A DNA stretch of 64,000 bases, taken from NCBI GenBank assembly GCA_033980235.1, contig CM067062.1, positions 16,209,801 through 16,273,800 of the forward strand, read 5' to 3'. Below are positions 48,301-60,652 of the stretch, in pieces. Position 1 is the stretch's first letter. Each line of letters begins with the position of its first letter. Under the pieces are notes generated by a model. It did not search any database. It was not told where the DNA came from and worked only from the letters and a program-made list of their open reading frames with translations. Both the position numbers and the translations under genes were made by a program. The stretch comes from Diadema setosum. Its lineage: Eukaryota; Echinodermata; Echinoidea; Diadematoida; Diadematidae.

Positions 48301-49390
48301 TCTGAGCTTGTGGGTGTAGTCTAGACTACCAAAATCTACACGGTACCACAGACATGGTGAAGATTAACATCAACTTTCAATCATGGTGAGTTTGCAAGTT
48401 TTTCGTGGAAAATGAGAGGCAGTTTTAATATTTCTGTCTGCAAACCTATGTAATTTCATAATCTTTCACCTGCACACCATGTCATAATCACCATGTTGAC
48501 TTTTTTGTTCATACTACTCTATGAAAAGCTAACTCCCATCTTGCTGTGAGACACACTAACTTCCACAGACAATGGAACAAACTGATGGTTAGTCCAAAAT
48601 TCTTGGAGATATTAAGACTGCTTCCTATCAACAATGCTTGGGTCAATGGTGACTTGCAATCAGTGTAATAATACGAGTGCATGAATACCAACGTTGTGAT
48701 GTAACAACAATAACTACATGTACATGTACTTCTACAGGGTCTTTCACATTTGCCGGAGAAAAATTATGACCTTTCAGTGAGAGTTGCTATCTTTACAACT
48801 GTGCCAAAAAGCCACCCTAAAGCATTGCTAGAAAAATTACACACAGACAGAAAAAAAAGGACATTTTGGTAACTGTTGCTATGCAGCATTAACAGAAGCC
48901 AGCCAAAACACTTGCCAAGAAAAAAAAAAAAAAAAAAAAACTATAACAACAAGAGTTACACACCCATGTGCTATTTTCCTATCTCTACAGGAAATTTGCT
49001 ATGTGTATGAAGATTTGCAATGAGAATGCTCACTGCAGAAAAAAATCAAAATTACATTTGTCATGTGACTCACTCTCCCATCCCCCCCCCCCCCCAACAA
49101 AATGTGCAGGCTCTGCTGCGGATCATTGAATCACACATATGCATTCCACTGTTGCATAAAATCTTAATACCTGTCTCAACTGTTCCAACATCACACATGT
49201 TCACTGCAGTGTGAACGCAGCTCTAGGTCAAACATTGAGTTACTGTATTTAGCAACACGTTTGCTTTGAGTTTTGATTGTTTTTGTTTTTGCTATTGTTT
49301 TTGACGGTGCGATATATTTCCCAAAAGAAATGAACACACCTTGTGTGGCAAAACACTGCAGCATTGCGTGACGCCAGGATCGAAGGCATC

Positions 49391-49895
49391 ATTTACCATT
49401 TGCAGAATATGAAACAAAAACCCAGAGTTACGGATCTAGAAACAAAAGGATGTAAAAATGTGAATCAGAATACTTAATGTTAAAAGTAAATTGTCAAATA
49501 CACAAAATGTGAACGATAGTTCCTGTACGAGCTGAAATTTTTGCGGTGGTTTTATTTTCGCAAATTTCGCGAATCGCCTTTGAACCACGAAAATAACAAC
49601 ACACGAAAATAACAACGCGCTGATAGCTAAGTTCAGTTAGACCCTCGCAACCGCGAAATTAAAAACACGCGAAAATGTCCTCCAAGTAGCAATTCGCGAA
49701 AATATCTGTACGCGAAAATTTCAGCTCGTACAGTATAACAAAAACTAAACCATCTACAGTTCTGGTTTACAGAGAAAAACTTAGGCTTTATTGGATGTTT
49801 TGTGATACAACAGACCTATTATATGCATCAAATGTGATACCTCAAACCTTTTTTAAATCACTGCTCTCAATGGAAATTATACTTTTGAGTGAGCT
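49391..49895 (-). repeat. Dispersed repeat Q, copy 3, split by a MITE
   Basis: Flanks of the MITE at 49523-49733 match repeat Q: before it AAAATGTGAACGATAGTT, after it AACCATCTACAGTTCTGG, which are contiguous in the uninterrupted copy at 52860-53232. Confidence 0.78.
49523..49733. mobile_element. TA-flanked TTTTCGCG MITE, copy 2
   Basis: 211 bp, ends CTGTACGAGCTGAAATTTTT and the complement, right flank TA, left flank eroded to TC. The interior matches the copy at 9816-10010 in reverse orientation, for instance GTTCAGTTAGACCCTCGCAA. It is inserted into dispersed repeat Q. Confidence 0.9.
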
Positions 49896-50162
49896 TCAGC
49901 ACTGTTTCCTTCCACAGGTGGTGGCATTATGCCAGCAGCTCTTGGGTAAGTTTCAATAGCATTTCTCTGGGAATTCTGGGTCTGGCACTGTGCATTGTTC
50001 TCCACATCACACAGCAAAGTTGGCTTCTTCTTGTTGACAAGAAACTCCTTGCACACTCATAAAGCTACTTTCCGATTTATTACCACTTTTTTATACAGGA
50101 CTAGAATATTTGTGTGGGACAGAGAATGATTGAAATACGCCTATGCATTATTTGGACAATTA

Positions 50163-50382
50163 CTGTATTTAAAGGCGGTTATTTTTGCATGCAGATATTT
50201 TTGCAAATGAGGAGGTAACAGACAATTTCGTGAGATGTTGTTTTCGTAAGTTGAAATTGAGGCTATCGTAAGTGCATTAATGCCTGTCCATTCACAATAC
50301 CAGTACATTGTATTTTCGATTGCGGTTAAATTTGTGACCCAACAGTGATTTGCAAAATTCGCGAAAATATCCGCTTTTACAG
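50163..50382. mobile_element. TA-flanked MITE of the CTGTAAAAG family, divergent
   Basis: The left end CTGTATTTAAAGGCGGTTAT and right complement CTGTAAAAGCGGATATTTTC are flanked by TA. The interior keeps TTCGTGAGA- and TTCGCGAAAA-like words but is otherwise diverged. Confidence 0.75.
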
Positions 50383-52111
50383 TACATTGTACTATAATCT
50401 TTACAAGTCATTACCGGTATGTAAAAAGAAACGTAATTTACCATTTCAGTCCTTCTTTATTTACAATAGGGGGAGACTAATTAGGCATAAAGTCTTGTGG
50501 GTAGGCTTGTCCTGGCACAGATAAGAGATCACTGGCAATGTAAACACCAGGTCCAAGGGTGGGTCAATAAAATCACCACCCCATGATATCTGGACTGTAA
50601 TGGACACTGCAATAGGCAAGTAGAGCGACCGTACTGTATGACACAGTCAATAAACAGACCATGGAAAAATGCAAAGTAAGTTTTTATACATCATGCAATA
50701 TCAAAATACATTGCATGTGCATTATCCTGTCCCAGAGATCTAAATTTTTAATCTTCTATCAGAATCAACATGAATTTTGAACTCAAATATCCATTTAATG
50801 CAGAGAATATCATACATTCCATTTGAATGAGGTAGACCTGATGCTAAGCAGTGCATACACCATATATTTTGTGGGGCTTTTCTTTTACAAATTTGTGAGT
50901 CAGTTGTACTATTCGCAAAATTAACTACACATGGAAAATATCTCACACTAATCCCCTGACAGTTATCTGACATGGACTCCAACACTTTGCCAGTCATTTA
51001 ATACTCTACTCCATAATCCTGAATTTAACAACTTGCAAAATTGTCACAAAATCCTGATTCATGAAAGCTTACGCTCCCTAAACATATGGCATCCTATATA
51101 GTAATATGAAAGAGAGTATGGTGAGAATGTTTTCTTCTTTCTTTTTTTTGCGCAAAAAAGTTAGGCCTATAACTTCGGCCATTTTCAAATGTATTGCTGC
51201 ATTGCATTTAAACGTAGTAATCTCTCTTTAAAATAAAAGAATAATAATAAACAAATAAACACAAATAATCACTTGCAAGATATCACATAAAGTTTAGGTG
51301 ATATTTCAGTACATACATGTACATGTGCACACACATAAAATAAACTAATAAAACTTTGCTTAAACTATCCCTTTGAATTTTGTCATCAAGTGTAAATGTA
51401 GTTAACCTCATTGCAATCCCTAACTACAGGCCTACATCACAAATAGCAGCACGTCTCAAATCTGAGCCACAAATACAAATTATAAGTTTACAGCATCTAT
51501 AAATGCCAAAACCTTTCCTGGAATACCCCTTGAAATACTTGAAGAGAGGGAGGATCCCGTCTATTTCTCTTTGCAGACAAACACATTGAATGTGTTGTAC
51601 ACATGTAGTCTGATTGAACCGGTCATGACATTGTTGGGTTTTTTTATACACTGTTATAAAATGAAATCAAACAGAATTACAAATACAAATGAATGTTGTG
51701 GTAATTTGAGTTTTTCTCACCTGTCAGCTTTAAAAAACCAAATGTGGCCACATCCTGTAAGGACCCCTACAAGGATTTGACCTTGCAAACTTGTATTATG
51801 GTACAGCCTGCTGAAACAGTCCTGTTGTACCACCTGTACAGCACCACAGCAACAGGATTTTCAAACCAAAAAGGTCAGAGAGATAAAGTCTGTCTACCTG
51901 GGTCCATTGTTATCCTGATGCAAAACAGTCCTCCAAAGCACCGCACGCTGATGTCACAATACAGTCAGAGCAGAAAACATTTACTGACCTCCTGTCAGTT
52001 TTTCTCTGATTGTTCCAGTTTCCGCACCCACAAGTGACCTATCCATGCACTCTGCACTGTAAACATGCAACTCAAACTACGCAGACCCACTTCTACACTC
52101 ACAGCGTAATA

Positions 52112-52530
52112 CAGTTGAACCTCTATTATCCGGCCTCCCTTTATCCGGATCTCTCTATTATCCGGACGCAATGTCGCCGTGATTTTTTTTTTAATAATTA
52201 CGCGGGAAGAAAGGGGGATTCCCAACTCCTTGAGAACTCCTACCCAAACACACATGAATTACATATTACTTCCAATATGATTAACATACATTGCATCAAA
52301 TTTCCTTCCAAATTGCTTATCTTCAGACATTTCAACATCCCGAAACATCCCCAAATGTAACAATTGAAAGGTTGCAGTATACACATTACTACATTACTAC
52401 AATGGGCTATACATCAGTACATGTGTATGTATATGTACATGTATAAAGCATTGAGTCTCTCGTATCCGGCCAAATCCCTTATCCGGATGAACCCCGGTTC
52501 CGACTTGTCCGGATACGAGAGGTTCAACTG
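52112..52530. mobile_element. Pogo/Tigger-like MITE (CAGTTGAACCTCT ends)
   Basis: A 419-bp element with left end CAGTTGAACCTCTATTATCC and right complement CAGTTGAACCTCTCGTATCC, flanked by TA on both sides. Repeated TTATCCGGA words lie near the ends. TA target and CAGT-start ends are typical of pogo-type Tc1/mariner elements. No transposase frame. Confidence 0.88.
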
Positions 52531-52859
52531 TAAAAGCATTCATTTCCTTTGCTCGTCATTTAGATTTTGATCTCTTTGCAGTACACTAGTTGGTCAGGAA
52601 CCTGTTGAAGCATTTATTACATTCAATCATGTACACTATGTTCACATTACCTAAAGTGCATCCAGATGTCAAACCAGGGAGGTGGGAAGAGACTACTGTA
52701 TTTTTCCACACCTGTATTATGTACTGAAAAAAAAAAATAGCTAGATATAAATAATAATCAATTATACAATATTTTTCCCTGTGTAAAGTCTTACCTCAAT
52801 GTCATCACTATACTGTTGATTACTCTTTTTTATTTCTTTTCCTTTTTTTTTGGGGGGGG

Positions 52860-53232
52860 TCATTAAAGTCACAATTTACTATTCACAAATGAAACAAATA
52901 CCCAGCATTAGTCTTTAAAATAGTTCTAAAATGTGAGTTAGGGATAGAAATCACTGTAAAAATTTGAATCGGTAAAATAGATGTTAACAGTATTGCAAAA
53001 TATACAAAATGTGAACAATAGTTTAAATAATAAAAATGTTTCCGGACTAAACTGTCTGCAGTTATGGTTTATTGAGAAAAATACAGATATCTCCTTATAT
53101 TTTAGGCCTTATCGCAAAAATTTAATATGATAGGATGTTTTGTGCCACAACAGACCTACACATATGCATTGAATATCATATCTTTCATTTTTTTTTTAAA
53201 TCACTGTTCCCAACAGGTAAACAGGACCTTAA
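52860..53232 (-). repeat. Dispersed repeat Q, copy 2
   Basis: Reverse complement of 22246-22612, with shared words such as CCTAAAATATAAGGAGATAT and TGTTCACATTTT in the same order. Uninterrupted, so it shows the pre-insertion state of the copy at 49391-49895. Confidence 0.8.
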
Positions 53233-54241
53233 ACATTATCTATTGTAAAAAAAAAAAAAAAACCCAGGTTTCCTTCAGCGCAATATTTCATTCGTCATTG
53301 TCTGAGAGTCTGCATTCGGTGACCTTCTAATTTATCACGTGCAATTCAGACTAGACTTGAAATATGAGCTGAATAAACTCCCTCCATCTAAACATGGCAG
53401 ACCTTGACTAGCATTGATTGTAAATTGCATCAAGACAACACAAATGTCATCTATGTGAACAAATAGTCACAAGTCAGTATTTGCCTGCTAGCCATAATAA
53501 GACAATTCAATAAAAGCATGATGGTTATTGAAGACAATACTACCCTGTCAGACCAACATGTGACTTTGGGTAGGTTGGACAAATCATAAACCATCTTTAT
53601 CGAGAAACAGAAATGGGGCAGAGTATCAAATATCGTTGGGATATCGGAACATAGATCCCTTATATTAAAAAATACATACTTCAATAACATATGATTTTTA
53701 CATTTTTATGCCTTCTACATCAATTTTGTATCAGGATATAATTTCATGGCATTTTGGAACTTTATATCATATTCCCACAAGGATGTATCAACACATACGG
53801 CATCATGATAATGACTTTCACATCTGCCAGTATGGGCAATTAGTAGGGTCTGGCAATTTTATCTGTATACTGTAAGCAATACCCCAACACATTGCCAATT
53901 TGGTCAGTGGCAAATGTTGTGGCTTAGGTAATCAGGTACAATGGGTTTGGTTTGTTTTATTTTATTTTGTGTTTTTATGAGAATCCTGTTGCTTAAAAGA
54001 GTGATTACACACCAAATTCAAGTTGACTTGATCTGATGGAAAATGGAATAAAATCAGATGAAATGGTTGGCCGAAATATTATCATTATCACATATGAATA
54101 AGATGGTTATTACATTCTACAGTTTCAAACTTATTCTGGTTACAACCACCCACACAGATGAGAAGAAGGGATGATGTCATTATCTCACATCTTTATTTAT
54201 TTATTTTTTTTTTTTTGTCATTATAGAGAAATTTAGTAAAT

Positions 54242-54912
54242 GTGACCCGCTACAACAAAAGGATCCGTAAGTCGGGGGAGGACAATTTTCTAAAAAATGG
54301 CATGACATTATGCCCTTACTCTTCTACTTTAATTTCATATATAGCCTTACTCATAAAAGCACTCGGTTGGGGAGATATCGATGATTCTATTAGTGCATGT
54401 CAAGTGGTTGACGAAATTAGAGTTTCGAGAAAAACGCCTTCAAAGTTTTCCTTCTGACGCTATCATGATCAAGGGAAGGTGAGTAAGTTTTCACCGCTTG
54501 ATGACAGAAGGCATGCTCCTATGTAGCGACCTCCGTGATGTTCATTCAAGCTTAGCGCCAGCGGTCTACGCATGACCAATCACTAGTCAGGATGCCATGC
54601 ACTGACCAATAAGATCACTCCCTCGTTGCTAGGGGAGGAGTCTAGCTGCAGTGCTAAATCCAAATCTTCGGACATGTTTCTGTTACTCTGAAAGTCAGAA
54701 AATCATGACCCAGAAAAATGCTGATTTCTTGCCTTTCCTTTAATCATTTAGCTTCAAAATTTCGCCAGATGATAAACAAAACATTAGACTACAAAATTAT
54801 GTCAAAAACAGAAATCCGGTTGTTTTGACCAATTTTGATGATGTGACTTCAAACTCAATTTTCTCGGCTCAGCCGTCAGCGACTTTAGGACCCTTTTGTT
54901 GTAGCGGGTCAC
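54242..54912. mobile_element. 671-bp element with GTGACCCGCTACAACAAAAGG ends
   Basis: Inverted ends begin GTGACCCGCTACAACAAAAG on both sides and are flanked by AAAT (54238-54241 and 54913-54916), a probable 4-bp target duplication. The interior has no long frame. A nonautonomous DNA transposon of unassigned superfamily. Confidence 0.9.
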
Positions 54913-55662
54913 AAATACTTATCTTTGGGTCAATAGGAGACACATGACTTGTGGACATTCTCATCTTGTCCAGTTTGTGTGTGTGCTTGCCACTGAATGT
55001 TTGTGGAAACATCTAAATCTTGAAATATAAAATGAATGAGTAAATGGATAAATAAAATTTAAAAATTTTTCTTATCTTGATATGTCCCATTCAAATGAAA
55101 CCTCAACTAATCTGTTTATCTGACTCTACTCTGTTCATTACAGCCAATTTGAACATGAGGTGTACACTTGTAATTGCACTGTATCTCAAACAGTACACCT
55201 GAGAGTAACGATATTTATAAGTATTCCACTAGTTGGCAGCACTCCCATCAGCTGTGCCGAACAAAGAATACTTGCTAAAGGCTTTATCAACACTGTACAC
55301 TTGTAACAACATACGCATACTGAATTCCTAAAATTGGTATGAACTTGGTTGTAATGTACAACGTATATGATCAACTTTGGTGAAAAAACAAAAACAAAAC
55401 ACAGTTATTATCTGTATTTACCTTTCAAAATTTGTATATTTTGTTCAAAGCTTCCTCAGGATTCTAAACTCCTGGTCTCCTTCCTACATAAAAATATGTA
55501 ATACTGCCTATTTAAAGGGGTGCTCCAGACTATCCTCTCCGCTCGCCCAGGGCAACTAAGACTTACCGTCCAGCAAGTAGAAATGCAGGAGTCCTTGCCC
55601 TCTTTTTACCTAGACTGTCATTACCACCGGCAAACAAACTGATGTCCAAACCAGAGGCCTAC

Positions 55663-55794
55663 CTCGATGGAAGATCTGAAAGGGTTGAAGTATGGGGCCT
55701 TGCCCCAGATATCCACTCAAGCAGGCGGGAGAAATATCCTTTGTGGGGTACCATGCACAGCTCTCTATTTGACATCTATACTTGGTACGCACAC
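55663..55794 (-). other. Orphan exon-like segment, 132 bp
   Basis: The acceptor CTTCTCTCACAG and donor GTAGGCC flank a segment open only in the phase-1 frame, reading VRTKYRCQIESCAWYPTKD and onward with three Cys. The exon is symmetric (phase 1-1), but the surrounding intron is phase 0, so it cannot be a simple cassette of the main gene. It could belong to another transcript, be part of an old transposon, or be chance. Confidence 0.2.
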
Positions 55795-56440
55795 CTGTGA
55801 GAGAAGCTAACCGATGATCAGCTTCGGTATAAAAGTTGATTACATGACACAACTGGCTCGCTGACTCCCACTGCAACAAGATTTCCACAGAATACTGTAA
55901 TATGCACGACTCCAAAAACTGTCACCACGCACTTGTCAGAGTCTACGTGTTGGATTACGGCAACAATAGACCTGGTCTAAACCTGGTGTGTAAAGGAAAA
56001 GGACCCAGACCAGAAAAACTTCCTCCTCTTCCTACTACAGGAAATTCGAGGGGGGGGCGTATCACCAATAAAGCACAATGGCTACATCATATAAAAAAAA
56101 GAAACAAAAACAGTACAAATCTTTCCTAGGATACACTGACAACTATAAATACTGGCAAATTAGCAACCTTTCTCTCTCTCTCGATCTCTCTCCCTTTTTT
56201 CTTCACAAGTGTGCTTGCCACCAAAATATAGCACATGAATACTAAAGCAGCTGATGTGAGCGATATTCAAGATTCATTGGGTGTGTGTGTTGGGCAAGTA
56301 CGAGACACTGTGATTATTCAAAGAAAACAGGAAAAGCAAACAGTATATCATCAAACCACTGAAACTGTTATACTGAGAAAACATAAACAAACAAACAAAT
56401 GTTGATCCCAGGGAGGATTCTGATGCAAAAGTTAGCACTA

Positions 56441-56832
56441 TTAAAGGGATCGTACAGTTTCGGTTGAGACCTAATTTCAAGTTTCTAACATTTTTTTTTG
56501 TGTGTGAAATAATGAGAAACCTCTTATGAAATATGAAAGAGCATGTAATTCTACGAGGAATTCAACGTTTATTTGATGAAAATTGGTTTTGAAATGGCTG
56601 AGATATTGAAAAAAGAGCGATTCTAATAGGACCCACACTTTATCATGATCACTTTGTTTTACTTTGTTTTTGGATGTTTCAGTCATTCCAAACCCGATTT
56701 TCATCAAATAAACTTTGAATTCCTCTTAAAATGGTATGATCTGTACAATATCATAAGTGTTTTCTTGGTATCTCGCAAAAAATTAAAAGCCTAATTCTCA
56801 TCCCCACCAATACTGTACCATCCCCTTATAGG
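56441..56832. mobile_element. MITE with AGGGATCGTACAGT ends
   Basis: Left end TTAAAGGGATCGTACAGTTT and right complement AGGGGATGGTACAGTATTGG are inverted. The centre carries an inverted pair of GAATTCAACGTTTATTTGAT / GAATTCAAAGTTTATTTGAT words. The start resembles that of the foldback MITEs at 11392 and 31874 (TTAA then AGGGG/AGGGA). Confidence 0.8.
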
Positions 56833-57542
56833 TTAAGTATTTTAAACTCTATCTTCGGAAGGTTTATAAAAAATAGAATCCACAAATTCTAAGAATGCCT
56901 GTCATGCACACAATATCCATAGTCATGTGAACCACAATGAAAAAAACTTTCTTTTTACACATTGTGTAATGCAGAGAAAAAAAGACAACAATATTGAAAC
57001 AGTGTGCTATGAAAAGTGCACGTGGGCATAAAATCACACCAACTCTCAACGATGTGTGCTTTACAGTGTATTTACCATAGCATGAAGCACTAAAAGTTGA
57101 ATAATTTATGTATTTTTTTGATAATGAATATCAAACAAATATATAAAATTTTATTCTCAGTTGTTACGGTTGGAAGGAGAGCAAATATGTGTATACATCT
57201 TTGTGTGAAAGGAGGGGGCACAATGACTTAGTGCTTTTTGCTTGTTTATCTTTTTGTTTTTATCTGTTAACCCTTTTACTACAGGCAATATATAATTTCT
57301 ACCTTTAGTGGATTTAACAGTCACATTTTTGTATAGAAATGACCACTCATCAACCACTATTTATGAAGACTATTTAATATATTATACTGTTGAGTGAAAG
57401 AAGATTGCAAAACAGTGCAATAAGCAGATGCTGTGTGCATTTGAAAGAAGCAGGACGGTCAGTGGAGTTCCAGTATTAAAGACCTCTCAGCCAAATCACA
57501 TGACTACAATGTAAGGAGCTGATTGGCTCCTGGCTAACTTAC

Positions 57543-57620
57543 CACTTCTCGATCAGGAACAGTCTCGTGGAAGTCCAAGAGGGATTTTATAGTATCTTGG
57601 GTATGACTACTCTTTGTATC
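57543..57620 (-). CDS. Most 5' exon seen: LLDFHETVPDREV
   Basis: The acceptor is TTCCCTTGCAG and the donor is GTAAGTTAG; 78 bp, 26 residues, phase 0 to 0. The peptide is DTKSSHTQDTIKSLLDFHETVPDREV, whose second half could form a helix. The polar-then-hydrophobic pattern runs smoothly into DEFVTKIRDT of the next exon. Because it begins with an acceptor, the initiating exon lies upstream, either unrecognised between 57621 and 64000 or outside the window. The 20-kb intron that follows is unusually long. The consensus borders and phase make the exon likely despite its small size. Confidence 0.75.
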
Positions 57621-60259
57621 CTGCAAGGGAATCAAAAGAAGATAAAGTGGGCTTCCATTAATAATGTAAATTATAACATTTACATATATACTGCAGCTGC
57701 CACAGACCCTACATAGGCCTACAGTATGTACATGTATGCAATGAAATGCGAAGGAAAATAAATGAGGGCACCATGAAGCTATGGTACAAGTAACTTTTAT
57801 TACAATTTAATGGTAGCTCTGTAATCAGTGGTACATAACTACCATATCAATGGTATTCTATAGCCAGTGAAAGCCAATAAATCACTGATGATTACCATAG
57901 CTTGCCGAGTAATCACTGCAACAGGGCCCATTAAACTTTTATATCACCGACCACAGTGGCGCCATTAGAAACAAACATGTAATCACAGTTATTTCTATGA
58001 ATGAGAATATTCACCGAGTTTGCCGTGTTACATGAAATCAGGCTAGCAATGCTCTCTATCTATTCACTGAACTCTAGATTACATTAACATGGCTCTACCT
58101 GGGAAGTAAATATGTATGTTTCATCATTTTCCAACTCCAAGACCACCACTAAGAATGCACATCACACATACATTGTAACAGTCTTTTATTTTTCTAGTCA
58201 GTTGCAATTAAAGAAAACAAAAAGGAAACAGTAGCGGGAGTAGTCTTTTTCAAAAGCTGTTCTTAATCTCTACATTAAAAGGTGAATACAAATTGGACAG
58301 ATAAGCAGCCAACACAACTGCAAACCAGGGTATTTTTGTGTGGGGGGAGGGATGTCTAAATCCATACAGACCCAAATTTGTGACAGTTACTGTCACAAAT
58401 TTTTTACCACTTGAAGAACAAGCTATACTCAGCACAACAAAACTATTGTTAATCAAACACAACAAAAATAATCAAACTGAAAAGGACACAAAGTATCACC
58501 TGTGATACAATATCAAAGTTTCCACAAGTCTACACAAAGCAATTTGCACAAGTTTCCTCCCGAGATCAGCTAGAGCTACACTGATACAGCATACTATAGA
58601 TATAAAGTGATGAAGCCTGTAGCTGGTTGTCATGCATAACTGCTATTGTACACCACACTACAACCAGCTGACAGAACAATCCCAGTCAACTTGGATATGA
58701 CACTGTAAGAAAGCATCTACACAAAAGCACGAAAGGTACAAATGTAGATAAGCAAGCATCTTTGTCCAGACTTCATGATTCTCCATACTATCCCATCCAA
58801 ACCTCTATTTACACTCATGAAGTTTTATCATCATTCCATTGTTTCTTAGTATCAAACGATGTTAGGGTTTATGAGTGCCAGCAGAATCTAGAAACACCCA
58901 TACTAGTAAAGATTATCATGCATTAAATGTATGCACACACTGTTTAGAATTACTGTCATCCTCTAAACAACTAAAAGTTACGGCAACAGATAAATAAAAT
59001 ATTCCAAATCATAGTTTGGTGCTCCATGACAACAAATACAATGTATTTCAATGGAAGTTTACATTGTTGTCATTCAATGCTTTTGTTACAACAACAAACA
59101 ACAAGCTCTGTCACAATTTGACCTTGACAACATTACATGTACACGTACATGACATACAACACATTCCTTCATAGACAGACTGTAAAGTGCAATGATGTAA
59201 CTACAACTGGTGTATTTAAAATAGCTGATTTGTGACAATTGAATGAATCATTGTTGCCCAGCACAACAGCATTTCACTGCAAAATATCAGAGAAAACCAT
59301 TTAAAAAAAAGTTTTGCAACAGGGTCTACTTCAGTAGTTAGTCCCTAAATCACACAAAAGTCACTAATAAATTATGTTAAAACACCGCACATACAGTATA
59401 ATACATGGAACTGTTATTCAGGCACACACCGAAAGGGCTGTTACAATCTGGTCAATAAGATACCAAACAGTGACGATTTTTACACAAATCCACTGCAAAT
59501 GTACAGTTACAAGTTGTATGTTCACAACTTACATACGAATAGCATCACTCATCGCACCACCAGTGAACTGTAAAAACAAAGAAAGGAAAGGGACAAGAAA
59601 AAAAGTGCTCCTCCGTGTAAGGGCTGAAACAAGGAACTGAGTTGAATGGAATGCCCTTGGGAGTCCTTACATTAACACAACTGGTGTAGCTATGTACACT
59701 GTATGCACGCCCAGACCTCTTTCTGCATTTTACTGTAAAATTTACACACTGGAAGATTGAAAGGTAGGCAGGTATTTGTTATGTCTCACTAATCTTCTTA
59801 TGCAAATAAGTGGCAACCTTCACTGCACACTCTGGACCAGGAAAATGGACAGAAATCAGTGGACAACTGGGTGCAATGGACAGAACAATACAAGGAAAAA
59901 ACATGTAAACAGTGGGTTTTCTTCAAATCCTGTCTGCTGAAATGACTCTAAATTACTGAAGTGTAGAGATGTATAGAGGTTGTTGTTTCACTAGGAATTG
60001 TTCTTTCTCTTGATTTTACTGGCTTTGATGCATATTAATCTTTTGGAATATTAAAGTTGCGAAAATCACTCACTTCAACATGATATCAACCACAAGGACT
60101 CTAAGTGTGCATGTGCGCACTTACATGAATTGGTCAAAACCCAATCTAGAAATTAAGTGTAAACAAGGAAAAGTGCTACTACACAGAATTGCATCAGAAT
60201 GCTACTACTTGTGATAATAATGATAATGATAATAATGAATGAGTATAGCAATAATCAGC

Positions 60260-60652
60260 AGAGCTACCAAGTCTCACGCATTCTGCTTGAAACTCAAGCA
60301 TTTAGGGGCGATCTCACAATCTCACGCATGACACCCATTTTTCTCACGCATCGGGCGAAGTCTGCAACTTGGGCCTATAATAATTAGCATAGCTCAAAAT
60401 ATTAAAGTGATAGTTGCAATTGAAGGTATATTTTCCTTTTGTCTTTCAAAATAAGTAAAAAAATAGTCACTTAAGTATGCGCCTGATCGCACCATTAAGA
60501 GCTAAAAAAAAAAAATGAAAAAGCTCCCTACCGTGGGAGGCCACAGGGGGGAAAAACCCCTCCCACACCTTCGCTCCCGCGCACATTCTCATGCCGAGAT
60601 GCCGAGTCATGAAAATCTCACTCATACAATTTTGTTGAACTTGGCATCCCTG
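60260..60652. mobile_element. Degenerate inverted-repeat element (CTACCAAGTCTCACGC end)
   Basis: The left CTACCAAGTCTCACGCATTC and right complement GATGCCAAGTTCAACAAAAT share only an imperfect end. Several CTCACGCAT words occur near the left. Mobile-element origin is likely but borders are uncertain. Confidence 0.4.

Larger units (their letters stand above)
37148..57542. other. Very large intron (20 kb) rich in mobile elements
   Basis: Between two well-supported phase-0 borders. It holds a candidate alternative last exon (38303-38395), a CpG-rich patch (about 47940-48300), an orphan exon-like segment (55663-55794), many transposon remnants and simple repeats. No second gene is clearly visible. 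Confidence 0.7.
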
